Shown here piece by piece: positions 23,587-32,179 of a stretch of DNA of 64,000 bases. The stretch covers positions 84,191 to 148,190 of the forward strand of contig NZ_JAMZAW010000016.1 in the NCBI RefSeq assembly GCF_024158745.1, in the 5' to 3' direction. The notes beneath the pieces were generated by a model, which saw only the letters and a list, made by a program, of their open reading frames with translations, had not been told where the DNA came from and did not search any database. A program made the position numbers and the translations under genes. This stretch comes from Paenibacillus tyrphae (GTDB lineage Bacteria; Bacillota; Bacilli; Paenibacillales; NBRC-103111). Numbering within the stretch: the first letter of the stretch is position 1; the number at the start of each line of letters is the position of its first letter.

Positions 23587-25614
23587 ATGTTGAAAAAGTT
23601 AGCCGAACGGATGCGTCCGCCAAGCAGCGGACTTCCCCTTGCATCCAGAATTAATGTCTTTTTCTTTATTACGTTCTGCTTATTCTCGGTCTTGATTCTC
23701 CGGCTTGCCATGCTTCAACTTGTGGAAAGCCAACATTTGAAGGATGAGGAATTCAACCATAAAAACACGCCCATACCGCCCACCCGGGGCAATATTTTCG
23801 ATCGCAAAGGCGCTCCGATCGCCTATACCACGCCTACCCAATCGCTTTATTTTCGTATCGAGCAAGGGCAAACGCAGGATGAGGTCATTGCCCTCGCGCG
23901 CGAGCTGGAACGAATTTTCTCGGAACGCGGAGCCCCGTCTCCCAAAAAGCTGTCCGCCGAAGACATCATCAGGCTGATGGATGTCGGATACGATCTGACG
24001 AAAGCCAAAACCAAGGAGCCTTCCTTCTATTACGTCCCCCGCCGGATCAAGACCGATCTCACCCGCGATGAAATCGCGTATATCGGGGAGTGGCGCGATG
24101 AACTGAAATGGGTTCAAGTCATCGAGGAAAGCACGCGGACCTACGACCGGGAAAATACGGTTGCCGTTCAATTGGTCGGCTATATGAAGCCGTACCCTGC
24201 CGCGCGGGAACCGCAGTACGGACTTTCCTTTTATAAAAAGAAAGAAAATACGGAGGGCTACGTCGATACGGAGGATGTCGGATTCGATGGCATCGAGCTG
24301 ATGTATCAAAAGGAGCTGCGTGGTGAAAGCGGATACAAAGCGTTTCCGGTCAATGCGGCCAATAAAATTGCCGGCCCCGAGGTGACGCTGCAAGCTCCGA
24401 AGAAGGGCAATCACCTGTATTTAACAATTGATAAGGACGTCCAGCTTATCACCGAACAAGCGATAATGGACCATCTGGCGACGCTGCAATCCTCCGGCAA
24501 CCGGTTCACTTACGCTCCGAATGCCCGGGCGGGGTATGCGGTAGCGATGGAGGTGAAGACGGGCAAAGTGGTCGCCATGGCCAGCATGCCGGATTACGAT
24601 CCGAACTTATGGATCAGCGGATTCTCGACGAAAAGCGATTACGATAGTATCCAGCCTTTTGTCAACAACGGCACCATTACGACCGCCTATGGCAATTTTC
24701 CGAAGGAAGAATGGACCAAGCACCCCACTTCAATCGTGTATATGGGCTCGACGATCAAGCCGTTGTCCGTATTGATCGGCTTCAAGGAAGGGCTCATCCA
24801 TCCTGGAACCCAATATTACGATACCGGCGTATTTACCTACGGCAAAGACAACTCGCGCTTAACCAACTCCGACCGGGCCGCTTACGGGTGGCTGACGCCG
24901 GCCACGGCCATCGCGCACTCGTCCAACACGTTTATGTCGGCCAAAATCGGCAATGAGCTGCACTCGAAGTACGGCGAAAAAGCCGTAGACGTGTGGGAGG
25001 ATTATTTGGCCAAGTTCGGGCTGGGGGTTTCCACGCAAAGCGGCCTGCCGCGAGAGTATAAAGGCGTCAATGAGTTTAAAACGAACAAGGGCGAATCGTT
25101 CCAATCCCGGATGGTATTTGCCTCCTGGGGCCAGAACGAACGTTACACGACGCTGCAATTGGCCCAATTCGCCACCACCCTCGCCACACGGGGAAAAAGG
25201 CTCAAGCCTTTGTTGGTGGACAAGATCGAAAGCTACGATAGAGGCCAGCTGATCCAAAAGTTCGACGAACCGGTCGTACTGGACGAAACGGAATTTGCCG
25301 CGGCCGAGTGGAACGCGGTGCTGCAAGGCATGGCCAATGTCAAGGTACAAGGCTTCGACGGCTTCCCGTATCCTTTTGCCCGAAAGACCGGCACCTCGAC
25401 GCAGTCCGTCGGCAAAAAACTGGTCGACAACGCCGTATTCATCGCTTTCGCGCCTCTGGACAATCCGACGCTCGCCGTAGCCGTCGTCGTCCCGGAGGGC
25501 GGATTCGGCGCATGGGGCGCCGCCCCGATCGCCCGCAAAATATTCGACGCGTATGACCAATATTACGGCCTGGACGGCGTACCCAAGGGAAGCAAAGCGC
25601 CCGCCGATAAGTAA
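23587..25614 (+). CDS. Class B penicillin-binding protein (PBP2-type transpeptidase)
   Basis: A 675-residue membrane-anchored transpeptidase. One TM helix (about residues 23-46) is followed by the PBP dimerisation domain containing IPPTRGNIFDRKGAPIAY. The catalytic domain has the SxxK motif with Ser388 and Lys391 (GSTIKPL), SxN at Ser445-Asn447 (HSSNTF) and KTG at 600-602 (ARKTGTS), all intact. It cross-links peptidoglycan outside the membrane. The overall plan is that of PbpA/PBP2, involved in elongation or spore-wall growth. ATG 23587 follows CAGGAGG. A strong terminator follows. Confidence 0.88.
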   Translation: MLKKLAERMRPPSSGLPLASRINVFFFITFCLFSVLILRLAMLQLVESQHLKDEEFNHKNTPIPPTRGNIFDRKGAPIAYTTPTQSLYFRIEQGQTQDEVIALARELERIFSERGAPSPKKLSAEDIIRLMDVGYDLTKAKTKEPSFYYVPRRIKTDLTRDEIAYIGEWRDELKWVQVIEESTRTYDRENTVAVQLVGYMKPYPAAREPQYGLSFYKKKENTEGYVDTEDVGFDGIELMYQKELRGESGYKAFPVNAANKIAGPEVTLQAPKKGNHLYLTIDKDVQLITEQAIMDHLATLQSSGNRFTYAPNARAGYAVAMEVKTGKVVAMASMPDYDPNLWISGFSTKSDYDSIQPFVNNGTITTAYGNFPKEEWTKHPTSIVYMGSTIKPLSVLIGFKEGLIHPGTQYYDTGVFTYGKDNSRLTNSDRAAYGWLTPATAIAHSSNTFMSAKIGNELHSKYGEKAVDVWEDYLAKFGLGVSTQSGLPREYKGVNEFKTNKGESFQSRMVFASWGQNERYTTLQLAQFATTLATRGKRLKPLLVDKIESYDRGQLIQKFDEPVVLDETEFAAAEWNAVLQGMANVKVQGFDGFPYPFARKTGTSTQSVGKKLVDNAVFIAFAPLDNPTLAVAVVVPEGGFGAWGAAPIARKIFDAYDQYYGLDGVPKGSKAPADK

Positions 25615-25623
25615 GCATGTGGA

Positions 25624-25675
25624 AAGGCTTGCTCCTTCTCGAATGAGAGTCGGAGTAAGCCTTGCTTTTTTTCTT
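25624..25675 (+). terminator. Intrinsic terminator of the PBP gene
   Basis: AAGGCTTGCTCC (25624-25635) pairs with GGAGTAAGCCTT (25652-25663), followed by GCTTTTTTTC. Confidence 0.85.
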
Positions 25676-25768
25676 GCTTGCCCGGCTGACGCGCTTAAAT
25701 TATTCTGTTGGTACTGTCACATTTTTGCACGGGTGGTTCGTTGTACAGGGTGAAAGGGAGTGAACGAG

Positions 25769-26323
25769 GTGGACGATTCAGAACTGCGTCAGATGATTGC
25801 TGACGTCTTGGAGGGTGATATCGACAAGTTCGAAAACATCGTGCAGCATTACCAAAAGCCGATTTTCCGCTACTGCTATCACATGCTGGGCAGCGATACG
25901 GAAGCGGAGGATAGCGGACAAGAAGTATTTTTGAAGGCATTTCGCAATTTGACGAAGTACAGTCAGGATGTGCCGTTCGGGGCTTGGTTGTACAAGATTG
26001 CCTACAACCATTGTATCGATGTGATTCGCAAGCGCAAGCTGGCCAGATATCTGCCCTTCTTTTACCGGGATGAGAAAGAAAATAAACCTATAGATCTGCA
26101 GATCGAAGCCAACTATTTTAATGAATTCGTGCATCGGGCCCTATCGAGATTAACGACAGAAGAGCGGAACTTGCTAATTTTGCGCTGTGTGGAGGATAAG
26201 AGCTACGAGGAAATCAGCCTGATTCTGAATCAAAGCAGCGCCAACCTGCGAAAAAAATACGGACGTTCGGCTGCAAAATTCCGGAAGTACTATGCTCAAG
26301 TGAAGGAAGTGGGATTCGTATGA
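25769..26323 (+). CDS. ECF RNA polymerase sigma factor
   Basis: A 184-residue sigma-70 family ECF factor. Region 2 includes FENIVQHYQKPIFRYCYHML, then EDSGQEVFLKAFRNL and PFGAWLYKIAYNHCIDVIRK. Region 4 contains RLTTEERNLLILRCVEDKSY and EEISLILNQSSANLRKKYGR. It overlaps the next gene by 4 bp (ATGA), the standard arrangement with an anti-sigma factor. GTG 25769 lies 8 nt after AAGGGAG; GTG 25760 overlaps that site. Upstream, TGTCAC and CGTTGT about 18 bp apart (around 25,715-25,745) resemble an ECF promoter and may mean autoregulation. Confidence 0.87.
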   Translation: MDDSELRQMIADVLEGDIDKFENIVQHYQKPIFRYCYHMLGSDTEAEDSGQEVFLKAFRNLTKYSQDVPFGAWLYKIAYNHCIDVIRKRKLARYLPFFYRDEKENKPIDLQIEANYFNEFVHRALSRLTTEERNLLILRCVEDKSYEEISLILNQSSANLRKKYGRSAAKFRKYYAQVKEVGFV

Positions 26324-27276
26324 CATTGGACAAGGATCAGGATTTGAAAGCACTTTTTCATGACCCGCAGATTCCCGATGTTGACTTGACTGGAGAAGTG
26401 ATGAGGAAGCTGTACGCCGAGCGGAACAAAAAGGAGCGATTTTTTGTGAAATATAAAGTCAGTATGTTGGTCGTAGCAGGAATGCTGTTGACGGTATCTT
26501 CAGGGTTTGCAGCGGTGAAGTACGGGGTATTGAAAAACGAACAAGGCCAAGCGGTTTATGAGGTAAAACCGTTGAAGTCGGCTCCTCCCCAGACCAAATA
26601 TTCGGAAGAAGATACCCAACGCATAGGAATGAGCCAGGATTTGGCGGAAGAGCTGTTGCCGGATGGTTCGGCAGCGATCTTTTATATCGTTCCGAACAAT
26701 CCGAACAAGCAAACGGACACCAGGTTCAAGCCGTTCGTCTTTAACGATCTGTCCGCACTCCGCGCCAAAATGGCAGGCAAGCCGATTACGATTCTTGATC
26801 GTTTACAAGAAAACTACAAATTCGAAAACGCCAAGGTCTTCTTTCAGCCAGTCGATAAGGTAAATCCTCCTACCCCCGACGAAAAGGCGGCAACGGCGGA
26901 AAAGCTGCGGAAGCAGGCGGAGGAATCAGGCAAGGATTATGCGATGATGCCGATTGAGCTGTCTGATGATCTTTTACATTTGAGGACCGTTTATAAACAA
27001 GGGGACCAAGAAGTAGCCGTTACTGTCATCAAATCCAACAATGGTCCATTTACAGCTTATATCGATGAAAAAATTGATTTCGACCAGGAAAAGATCACGG
27101 TTAAGGGAGTAGAGATGCTTTACACGGAATATAAAGACAAAGACGGAAAAGGCGGAAGAAAAAATATCACATGGAACAACGGCATTTCGGGCAGCGAATA
27201 TACGTATCAAATCGACGAATCCGCCAACATGAGCAAAGAGGACCTGGTTAAAATCGCCGAAGCGTACTTGAACTAA
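26320..27276 (+). CDS. Putative anti-sigma factor with DUF4367-like C-terminus
   Basis: A 318-residue protein with an N-terminal cytoplasmic segment (about 45 residues, including LTGEVMRKLYAERNKKERFF), one TM helix (SMLVVAGMLLTVSSGFAAV) and a large extracytoplasmic region. The end, NNGISGSEYTYQIDESANMS followed by KEDLVKIAEAYLN, is typical of DUF4367 sensor domains. Overlap with the ECF sigma gene argues that it holds that factor at the membrane until a signal arrives. The N-terminus lacks the HxxxCxxC zinc motif of ZAS anti-sigma factors, so the binding mode would be different. Confidence 0.75.
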   Translation: MTLDKDQDLKALFHDPQIPDVDLTGEVMRKLYAERNKKERFFVKYKVSMLVVAGMLLTVSSGFAAVKYGVLKNEQGQAVYEVKPLKSAPPQTKYSEEDTQRIGMSQDLAEELLPDGSAAIFYIVPNNPNKQTDTRFKPFVFNDLSALRAKMAGKPITILDRLQENYKFENAKVFFQPVDKVNPPTPDEKAATAEKLRKQAEESGKDYAMMPIELSDDLLHLRTVYKQGDQEVAVTVIKSNNGPFTAYIDEKIDFDQEKITVKGVEMLYTEYKDKDGKGGRKNITWNNGISGSEYTYQIDESANMSKEDLVKIAEAYLN

Positions 27277-27296
27277 AATTAACATGCCGAATCATC

Positions 27297-27350
27297 AATA
27301 GCGTAAAAAGTTCCTCTCCTTGCTTAAGGCGGGGAGCTTTTTTACGCTTA
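27297..27350 (+). terminator. Terminator of the sigma/anti-sigma operon
   Basis: A long stem GCGTAAAAAG..CTCTCC / GGGGAG..CTTTTTTACGC (about 27300-27348) with a built-in T-run, followed by more T residues. Both orientations are possible. Confidence 0.75.
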
Positions 27351-27440
27351 CTTTTAAAATCATTAACCTTTAACGTTTACCTAACGTTCAAACTAATTTC
27401 TCTGCATGTTTCGTACACTTGAAGTATTCCGGGTAAATGG

Positions 27441-27465
27441 AAAAGAGACTCCCGGTGGGGAGTCC
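27441..27465 (-). terminator. Terminator of the minus-strand exported-protein gene
   Basis: GACTCCC (27447-27453) and GGGAGTC (27458-27464) with a 4-nt loop. On the minus strand the stem is followed by TCTTTTCC. It lies 85 bp past the stop of the gene at 27,550. Confidence 0.6.
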
Positions 27466-27549
27466 CGTCCTTTACAACCTTACTGCTCTATAATATTTCT
27501 CAGAACGAGAATAAAAGCGTGAAGGAACTGCACTTTGCTTGGAATGAAA

Positions 27550-27954
27550 CTAGCGAACCACCCGAATATTCACCTTCATAAAGTTGGTGCATTGCTTTTT
27601 GTTTTTGATGAAAAGCATGTACTGGCTGCTCTGTTTCACATAAATCGTATTGTTTTCCGCTTGCTCTTTCCGGATCGTCTGGTTGTTATTTCGAAGATCC
27701 ACAAGCCACCAATCGTACTCGTCGGCAATAATCGAGGTGATGCGAATGCCTTCGTTCGGCTGGAGTACATAAGGACCGGCAACTGCTACGGCACCCGGCT
27801 CCAAATGATACGTAACCTCGCCTTCCGGCGGCGCGACAATAATCTGCTGCTGAGGCGGTTGTTGAACCGGGGTTCCCTCCGCCGCAAAGCCGGGGCTTGA
27901 TACAAGACTTGCTCCAATCACGGCAATCGTTAAAGCAGTTGTCACTTTTTTCAT
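27550..27954 (-). CDS. Small exported protein of unknown function
   Basis: A 134-residue protein with a clear signal peptide: MKKVTTALTIAVIGASLVSS followed by PGFAAEG, so cleavage after FAA is likely. The mature part has a Gln/Pro-rich start (PVQQPPQQQ), then a beta-rich sequence with EGIRITSIIADEYDWWLVDL and a basic end. No domain is recognised. ATG 27954 lies 8 nt after GGAGGAT. It stands alone between two convergent terminators. Confidence 0.65.
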   Translation of the reverse strand: MKKVTTALTIAVIGASLVSSPGFAAEGTPVQQPPQQQIIVAPPEGEVTYHLEPGAVAVAGPYVLQPNEGIRITSIIADEYDWWLVDLRNNNQTIRKEQAENNTIYVKQSSQYMLFIKNKKQCTNFMKVNIRVVR

Positions 27955-28164
27955 TTCTTTATCCTCCTCCGAATAACACCATGCAAAAAGTAATTTTTGA
28001 GGTCTGGCCAGTGCCCTCACTCAATTAATACCATATCTACCCTTTATTTGAAATATTTTTCAATCAAATTACACAATCTTTTTATCCAAAAGTTACAAAT
28101 TTTTGAAGTTAACGTGATCATTATTTTATTTAACCTCTCGGTAAAGTTGCGTATCTCCTGGATC

Positions 28165-28428
28165 TCAGACCAATCCTGTTTCTTGTTTTGACGATAGGCA
28201 CAGCGCCTTTTCTAATCGGACATAAAGCAATTCGGTTTGCAGATCGAGGGCTGCGCGATGAAGGGTCGAAACAATGTCTTCAACCGCTAACTTATGTAAT
28301 GATTTTAATTGACCATTGGTCATATTTAATACAGCCATGGTGCAAGCTTCATAGGTTTGAATTTGCCGCATCATTTCTCGTTCTTCGGCATCCAATCGGT
28401 CCTTAAGGGTAGTTTCGGTCATTTCCAT
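28165..28428 (-). CDS. Hypothetical helical protein
   Basis: An 87-residue, mostly helical, soluble protein starting MEMTETTLKDRLDAEEREMM and containing AVLNMTNGQLKSLHKLAVED. No signal peptide, TM segment or known domain. ATG 28428 lies 7 nt after GAGGAGG, a strong site. Upstream in the opposite direction lies an XRE-type regulator gene, so the two may form a divergent pair sharing the repeat-containing promoter region. Confidence 0.55.
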   Translation of the reverse strand: MEMTETTLKDRLDAEEREMMRQIQTYEACTMAVLNMTNGQLKSLHKLAVEDIVSTLHRAALDLQTELLYVRLEKALCLSSKQETGLV

Positions 28429-28556
28429 ATCGGGAACCTCCTCGTAGGACGGCTGGATGCTTGCCAAGTTTCCACCTTTACTCGTCTTAAAACTTTAATA
28501 TCGTTTATTACATTCATTAAAATGACCTCCGCCACAGAATTTTTAAGACCACCGTT

Positions 28557-28597
28557 ACGTTACAGCGTCACACTCATATTATATGACGTTACAGCGT
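28557..28597 (+). promoter_or_regulatory. Direct repeats upstream of the XRE regulator
   Basis: ACGTTACAGCGT occurs twice in direct orientation (28557-28568 and 28586-28597), 29 bp apart, about 70-110 bp before the XRE gene. The 29-bp step is close to three helical turns, so both copies face the same side of the DNA. Candidate operators for the regulator; the binding protein is not known. Confidence 0.5.
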
Positions 28598-28665
28598 ATC
28601 ATGCAATGTGTTTTTTTGCAAATCATGATATATTGTTCTATATACCCACTGGGGGAAGATACAAA

Positions 28666-28872
28666 ATGAGAATCAAAGTTAGATTGCAAGAAATTTTAGA
28701 TGAACGAGGTATTTCCCAACGTCAGCTTGCGTTAATAGCTAACATGCGCCCGGGAACGATAAACGCCCTGTGCAGGGGAACAACTGACCGAATTTACATT
28801 AGCACCCTCGAAGAAATTTGCGCGGCATTGAACATCCACATCCATGATTTGATTGTTATGGAAGATGAATAA
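28666..28872 (+). CDS. XRE-family HTH regulator (single domain)
   Basis: A 68-residue Cro/C1-type DNA-binding protein: VRLQEILDERGISQRQLALI, ANMRPGTINALCRGTTDRIY, then ISTLEEICAALNIHIHDLIV. This is the compact YozG/YvaO-type single-domain XRE form found on chromosomes and mobile elements. ATG 28666 follows GGGGGAAG. Two direct repeats upstream suggest autoregulation. A terminator follows at 28,961. Confidence 0.82.
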   Translation: MRIKVRLQEILDERGISQRQLALIANMRPGTINALCRGTTDRIYISTLEEICAALNIHIHDLIVMEDE

Positions 28873-28960
28873 TCTTTATTGGGCAACAATACCTGATTGA
28901 AATGTACCCAATGATTCACGGAACCGGTAAAAGTTCCCCCTCCTAAAAATGAGTATGTAA

Positions 28961-29010
28961 AAAATAAGCTTATTCCTACTTAATAGTTCAAGTCGGAATA
29001 AGCTTTTTAA
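28961..29010. terminator. Bidirectional terminator
   Basis: AGCTTATTCC (28967-28976) pairs with GGAATAAGCT (28995-29004). T-runs flank it on both strands (TTTT at 29005-29008, and A residues at 28960-28964). Confidence 0.8.
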
Positions 29011-29129
29011 CGTTTTGCTTGTTATCAGTTGTTGACCTTGTGGGGCTTTTTCACCTGCCGCCGCGACAAGAACCAAAAGAAAAAAGACCACTTTTTGATC
29101 TAGAAATTGCTCATGTTCTGCAATCAGGG

Positions 29130-29459
29130 TTATATAAATATCGATGCAACTATTAAAATAAATCCTATCACTAGACCGACAGGGCCCCAATAATGCATAG
29201 GGATGAAAAACAGACTGTGCGAGGTTCCCATTTTATAGTGTTGTCCCGTTTCCACATCAACTAGCACTTTGCCTGAGTTGGCGTTAAGTGCTTTCCCCAT
29301 ATACCAGATAATAACTCCCGATACAATGAAGACAAAAGCCAGCGGCAGCCGGGGATTTATTGACCTAAGCCCCAGAGCGGATAATAAAATATCGACTATA
29401 AAATACACAATCACTGGAACAACGATATTCAAGATTCCTAAGCCCCTCCAAATAATCAT
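29130..29459 (-). CDS. Small membrane protein of unknown function
   Basis: A 109-residue protein with three probable TM helices: ILNIVVPVIVYFIVDILLSA, PLAFVFIVSGVIIWYMGKAL and GPVGLVIGFILIVASIFI. Between the second and third is a polar stretch NSGKVLVDVETGQHYKMGTS, with a DVETGQ-type turn often seen in this kind of unnamed Bacillales membrane protein. AGAAAGGATG precedes the ATG. Function unknown. Confidence 0.6.
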   Translation of the reverse strand: MIIWRGLGILNIVVPVIVYFIVDILLSALGLRSINPRLPLAFVFIVSGVIIWYMGKALNANSGKVLVDVETGQHYKMGTSHSLFFIPMHYWGPVGLVIGFILIVASIFI

Positions 29460-29525
29460 ATAAACATCCTTTCTGGTTACATTTACGTTTTAACTCTCCA
29501 ATTAACTCAGCTAAACCTTTTAATA

Positions 29526-29565
29526 CGAACGTAAGTTCAGCATGCTAGAATGAAACGTACGTTCG
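29526..29565. repeat. Inverted repeat next to the transposase relic
   Basis: CGAACGTA (29526-29533) and TACGTTCG (29558-29565), 24 bp apart, lie just before the transposase start. They could be part of a terminal region of the former insertion sequence, or an operator. No copy was found at the right side of the relic. Confidence 0.4.
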
Positions 29566-29574
29566 GGAGTGGTA

Positions 29575-29760
29575 ATGACAAAGAAAGAAGCGATGAATCT
29601 CATCCAGTTTCAAAAGACATTCCAAACGGAATAAGCATGCCATCGTCATCTCATGAAATGAAGTGGCCTGAGGGCTTCTGTTGTCCGAAGTGTCAGCCAT
29701 GACAAGGCTTACGAGATCACGACACGTAATCATCATGCCCACGGAGGCTCCATGTCAAGC
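29575..29760 (+). pseudogene. IS1595-family transposase relic (N-terminus only)
   Basis: ATG 29575 gives MTKKEAMNLIQFQKTFQTE then a stop. The following bases, read in shifting frames, give KWPEGFCCPKCQ and then HDKAYEITTRNHH. In that order these match the start of IS1595-type transposases, where a zinc ribbon (CPxC) follows a LIQFQKxF opening. At least two frameshifts or stops separate the pieces, and the catalytic domain is missing, so the element is dead. Confidence 0.7.
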
Positions 29761-29796
29761 CGCGGCACCGCAGTTTAATAGCCCCTGACAGACCCA

Positions 29797-30018
29797 TTAA
29801 AATTCATAGCCTAAATCTTCATCGCCCTCGTTCACGACTTTCCCCACTAAATTCCAGTTTATACTATTTATTTTTGAAATCGCACTTTCAAGATACATTT
29901 CTCTTACCTCATATTTAGTAGTTATCCTTATCATCAGTAAAATGGTTCTCAAAATCTTTTCGAAAATCATAGTCTGGAAAGCTCCAAGGATTGCTTTGCA
30001 ATTTTTGTCATTTCGCAT
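29797..30018 (-). pseudogene. Degenerate gene end, probable frameshift
   Basis: The minus-strand frame ends YLESAISKINSINWNLVGKV then VNEGDEDLGYEF, a plausible protein tail. Upstream of about 29,915 the same frame is poor, whereas another frame reads FRKDFENHFTDDKDNY, which looks more protein-like. A frameshift near 29,910-29,920 would join the two. No good start or ribosome binding site was found. Family unknown. Confidence 0.35.
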
Positions 30019-30121
30019 ATGTTTTTATCGACCTTGTTTATTGAGAACTTTAGGTTTTCAGCGATAAAGTGGTAAGTTTCACAGAACTGGAACCAGTAGT
30101 TTCCAGCCCGGCGCCCGAGCA

Positions 30122-30172
30122 CAAAAAAAACAGGCCCACACCCGGAATATCCGGGCCTGAGCCTGTTTTCAA
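30122..30172. terminator. Bidirectional terminator
   Basis: AACAGGC/GCCTGTT outer stem and CCCGG/CCGGG inner stem (30129-30168), with seven or more T residues on the minus strand and TTTTC on the plus strand. It ends the zinc-ribbon gene. Confidence 0.75.
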
Positions 30173-30212
30173 AATAAGTCCAAATGCCGCGATGATCAGC
30201 AGCCTTGTTACG

Positions 30213-30530
30213 CTAACGAGCAGGAGGCTCATAGAAATCGATCGCCATGCACCAGCATAAAGGATCACTCCCCCCACAATGAGGGCAACAGCCTCCTGTA
30301 TATGTAATTCTAGCTGTATCTGAATGAAGCACACCATAGTCAGTAATCGGTTCGACGCCTGGGACCGGTTCGTCGTCTGGGATCTCCCGCACTTTCATGT
30401 CCGACCACTTTCCGCTCCAGGAACAAATACTGCACTTTAGAATCTCTTCCGAATAGTTCAGCGCATTCTGGATGACGATTATACATTCTCTACTGTAGGT
30501 ATTACAAGAAGGACAATTGTGTACTTTCAT
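30213..30530 (-). CDS. Small zinc-ribbon protein
   Basis: A 105-residue soluble protein with paired cysteine knuckles: NCPSCNTY (residues 4-11) and LKCSICSWSGKW (about 31-42) make one probable zinc ribbon, and GGCCPHCGGSDPLCWC near residue 80 another Cys cluster. The start MKVHNCPSCN follows an excellent site, GAGGTGAT, 5 nt before the ATG. No named family is recognised. A strong terminator follows 40-90 bp downstream. Confidence 0.6.
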   Translation of the reverse strand: MKVHNCPSCNTYSRECIIVIQNALNYSEEILKCSICSWSGKWSDMKVREIPDDEPVPGVEPITDYGVLHSDTARITYTGGCCPHCGGSDPLCWCMAIDFYEPPAR

Positions 30531-30577
30531 GATTCATCACCTCCCATCAACACCTAAATTAGCACGATTTGGTAATA

Positions 30578-31426
30578 TCATTCGAACATGTCCATTTGCT
30601 TGGGAGGAAGTTGCGTTGACTCTTGGCCTAGAAGATCTAGAAGTTGCAAAGCATTAGTAGCAGCATCCCCGCCTGAATTATTATTGAATATCACACAAAC
30701 CTCCCGGGTTTCTTTTTCCAACTTCAAGAGGTTTTCCTTCCACTCAAGTAATTCTTCATGATTATAACGATAAAGATACCTTACTTCTCGCCAGTCTTTA
30801 GTTCCGCTTGCAGTCCAGCCATCCGTATTTCTCCCATGAAACCTGACAATGGTTAAACTGTCATTGGTTGGTTTTAAGACGATCGGAACAGAACCCGGAA
30901 AAACTTGAGGCTCATCACAAATACTATGAATCCAACCTTCCTCGCGCATAAATAATAACGTCTTTTCGCTCATTTCCGTACTAAACCAGCTTTGATGACG
31001 AAATTCAAGAGCCATTGGAATATTCTTCATTCGTTCCTTAGCTGTTCGTAGCAAGCGCACATTAATGCGGTTACAATCAAACCACGGTGGATATTGGAAT
31101 AGAACTGCCTTTAACTTGCCCGCATCTAAAATAGGTTTTATCGACTCATTAAAACTTCGGAACATATTTTCCATATCGGCTTCAGAATAATTCTGACGGG
31201 TGTGCCCTGTCATACCTTGATAAGCTTTCACCAAGAATGAGAAATCCTTCGAAGTGTCTGATGCCCATCTACTATACAAATCTTCTTTATGAATCGCGTA
31301 ATAGGAACTATCCACTTCAACCAATTTAAAATATCTGTTGTATTCTTTTAGCTTATCCTGCGGCCTGATTCCAGTCTTATATAACTCGTCATGATCTCCC
31401 CATCCAGCAAGCCCGATTGATATCAT
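30578..31426 (-). CDS. DUF72-family protein (YunF-like)
   Basis: A 282-residue TIM-barrel-like protein. The hallmarks of DUF72 are ISIGLAGWGD at the start, LVEVDSSYYAIHKEDLYSRW, LKAVLFQYPPWF, ALEFRHQSWF, VRFHGRNTDGW and a C-terminal VCVIFNNNSGGDAATNALQL. Most bacteria carry one; the biochemical role is unknown. ATG 31426 follows GTGGTGAG; a TTG-like extension to 31447 is possible but unsupported. The gene is AT-richer than the flanking regions. Confidence 0.85.
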   Translation of the reverse strand: MISIGLAGWGDHDELYKTGIRPQDKLKEYNRYFKLVEVDSSYYAIHKEDLYSRWASDTSKDFSFLVKAYQGMTGHTRQNYSEADMENMFRSFNESIKPILDAGKLKAVLFQYPPWFDCNRINVRLLRTAKERMKNIPMALEFRHQSWFSTEMSEKTLLFMREEGWIHSICDEPQVFPGSVPIVLKPTNDSLTIVRFHGRNTDGWTASGTKDWREVRYLYRYNHEELLEWKENLLKLEKETREVCVIFNNNSGGDAATNALQLLDLLGQESTQLPPKQMDMFE

Positions 31427-31554
31427 AAACTCACCACTTTTAAACAAGTTTAAAGCCTATATTATATTTTATCGGTATATACCTGTAATCTCAAACCTGT
31501 CTTATCCGCGAATGAAATCCGTATTTTGTATGAATTCGACATCGTCTCGATTTG

Positions 31555-31596
31555 TATTAAAAAAAAAGAATCCCCACAACCGGATAGTCGTAGGGA
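31555..31596 (-). terminator. Terminator of the NlpC/P60 gene
   Basis: On the minus strand TCCCTACGAC pairs over 10 bp, with G-T wobbles, with GTTGTGGGGA (31587-31596 / 31571-31580), then TTCTTTTTTTT. Confidence 0.8.
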
Positions 31597-31646
31597 CCCT
31601 AGGGAGTCAAAATGATTTAAGTACAGATAATGGATGGTGTTCAATT

Positions 31647-32150
31647 TTACAGATGACGTCCGGTGATATAACGGTTCTTCCAATAGCCCGAGTTCATATC
31701 ATAGATGGCAACACCTCGGCTCGGAGAGTTGCCGACGAATTTGCCGTTACCCAGATAAATACCGACGTGGTTGATTTTGCCCGGTGTACTGACGCTGAAC
31801 ATGACAAGATCGCCCTTCTGCAGATGCGCTTTGTCCTTTACCGGCGATCCGACGCGAGCCTGGGCTCTGGAGCCCCATGGGATCGAAATGCCGTTTTTAC
31901 TGAATACAAATTGTGTGAACGAGGAGCAGTCGAAAGTCAGATGTTGCGGATCTTTTACACCAAAGCGGTATTTTACTTTACCTTGGTAAGATAGAGCCGT
32001 TTTCACGATTTGATCTGCCTTTGAAGCGCTCACCGTTGCGGCTTGCGCCGATTGTGCAGGCAGCAACAAGCTTGCCGAACCGAATAAGGAAAGGCTTAGA
32101 GCTATGCCCAATAACGATTGACTAAGGCGATTTTTCTTCACTTGTGACAT
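31647..32150 (-). CDS. Secreted NlpC/P60 peptidoglycan endopeptidase
   Basis: A 167-residue secreted protein. The signal peptide ends near AQSAQA (about residue 37). The NlpC/P60 domain has catalytic Cys75 in TFDCSSFTQFVF, His in GKINHVGIYLGNG, and a polar third residue near FVGNSPSRGV. GDLVMFS is the usual strand before the His. It should cut D-Glu-m-DAP stem peptides in the wall. It has no LysM, SH3 or other wall-binding domain, unlike many homologues. ATG 32150 follows AAGGAGG. A stem-loop lies in its 5-prime region (32180-32207). Confidence 0.87.
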   Translation of the reverse strand: MSQVKKNRLSQSLLGIALSLSLFGSASLLLPAQSAQAATVSASKADQIVKTALSYQGKVKYRFGVKDPQHLTFDCSSFTQFVFSKNGISIPWGSRAQARVGSPVKDKAHLQKGDLVMFSVSTPGKINHVGIYLGNGKFVGNSPSRGVAIYDMNSGYWKNRYITGRHL

Positions 32151-32179
32151 GTTCGGACATCCTCCTTATGGATCAATAG

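Noticed and set aside
28876..29190. 104-codon minus-strand frame
   Set aside because: It spans a bidirectional terminator and overlaps a better-supported membrane-protein gene; no ribosome binding site.
30050..30337. 95-codon hydrophobic minus-strand frame
   Set aside because: It crosses the terminator at 30,122-30,172 and overlaps the zinc-ribbon gene, which has a much better start.
31512..31994. Plus-strand frame opposite the NlpC/P60 gene
   Set aside because: Antisense of a gene with catalytic Cys and His and a signal peptide; no start signals.
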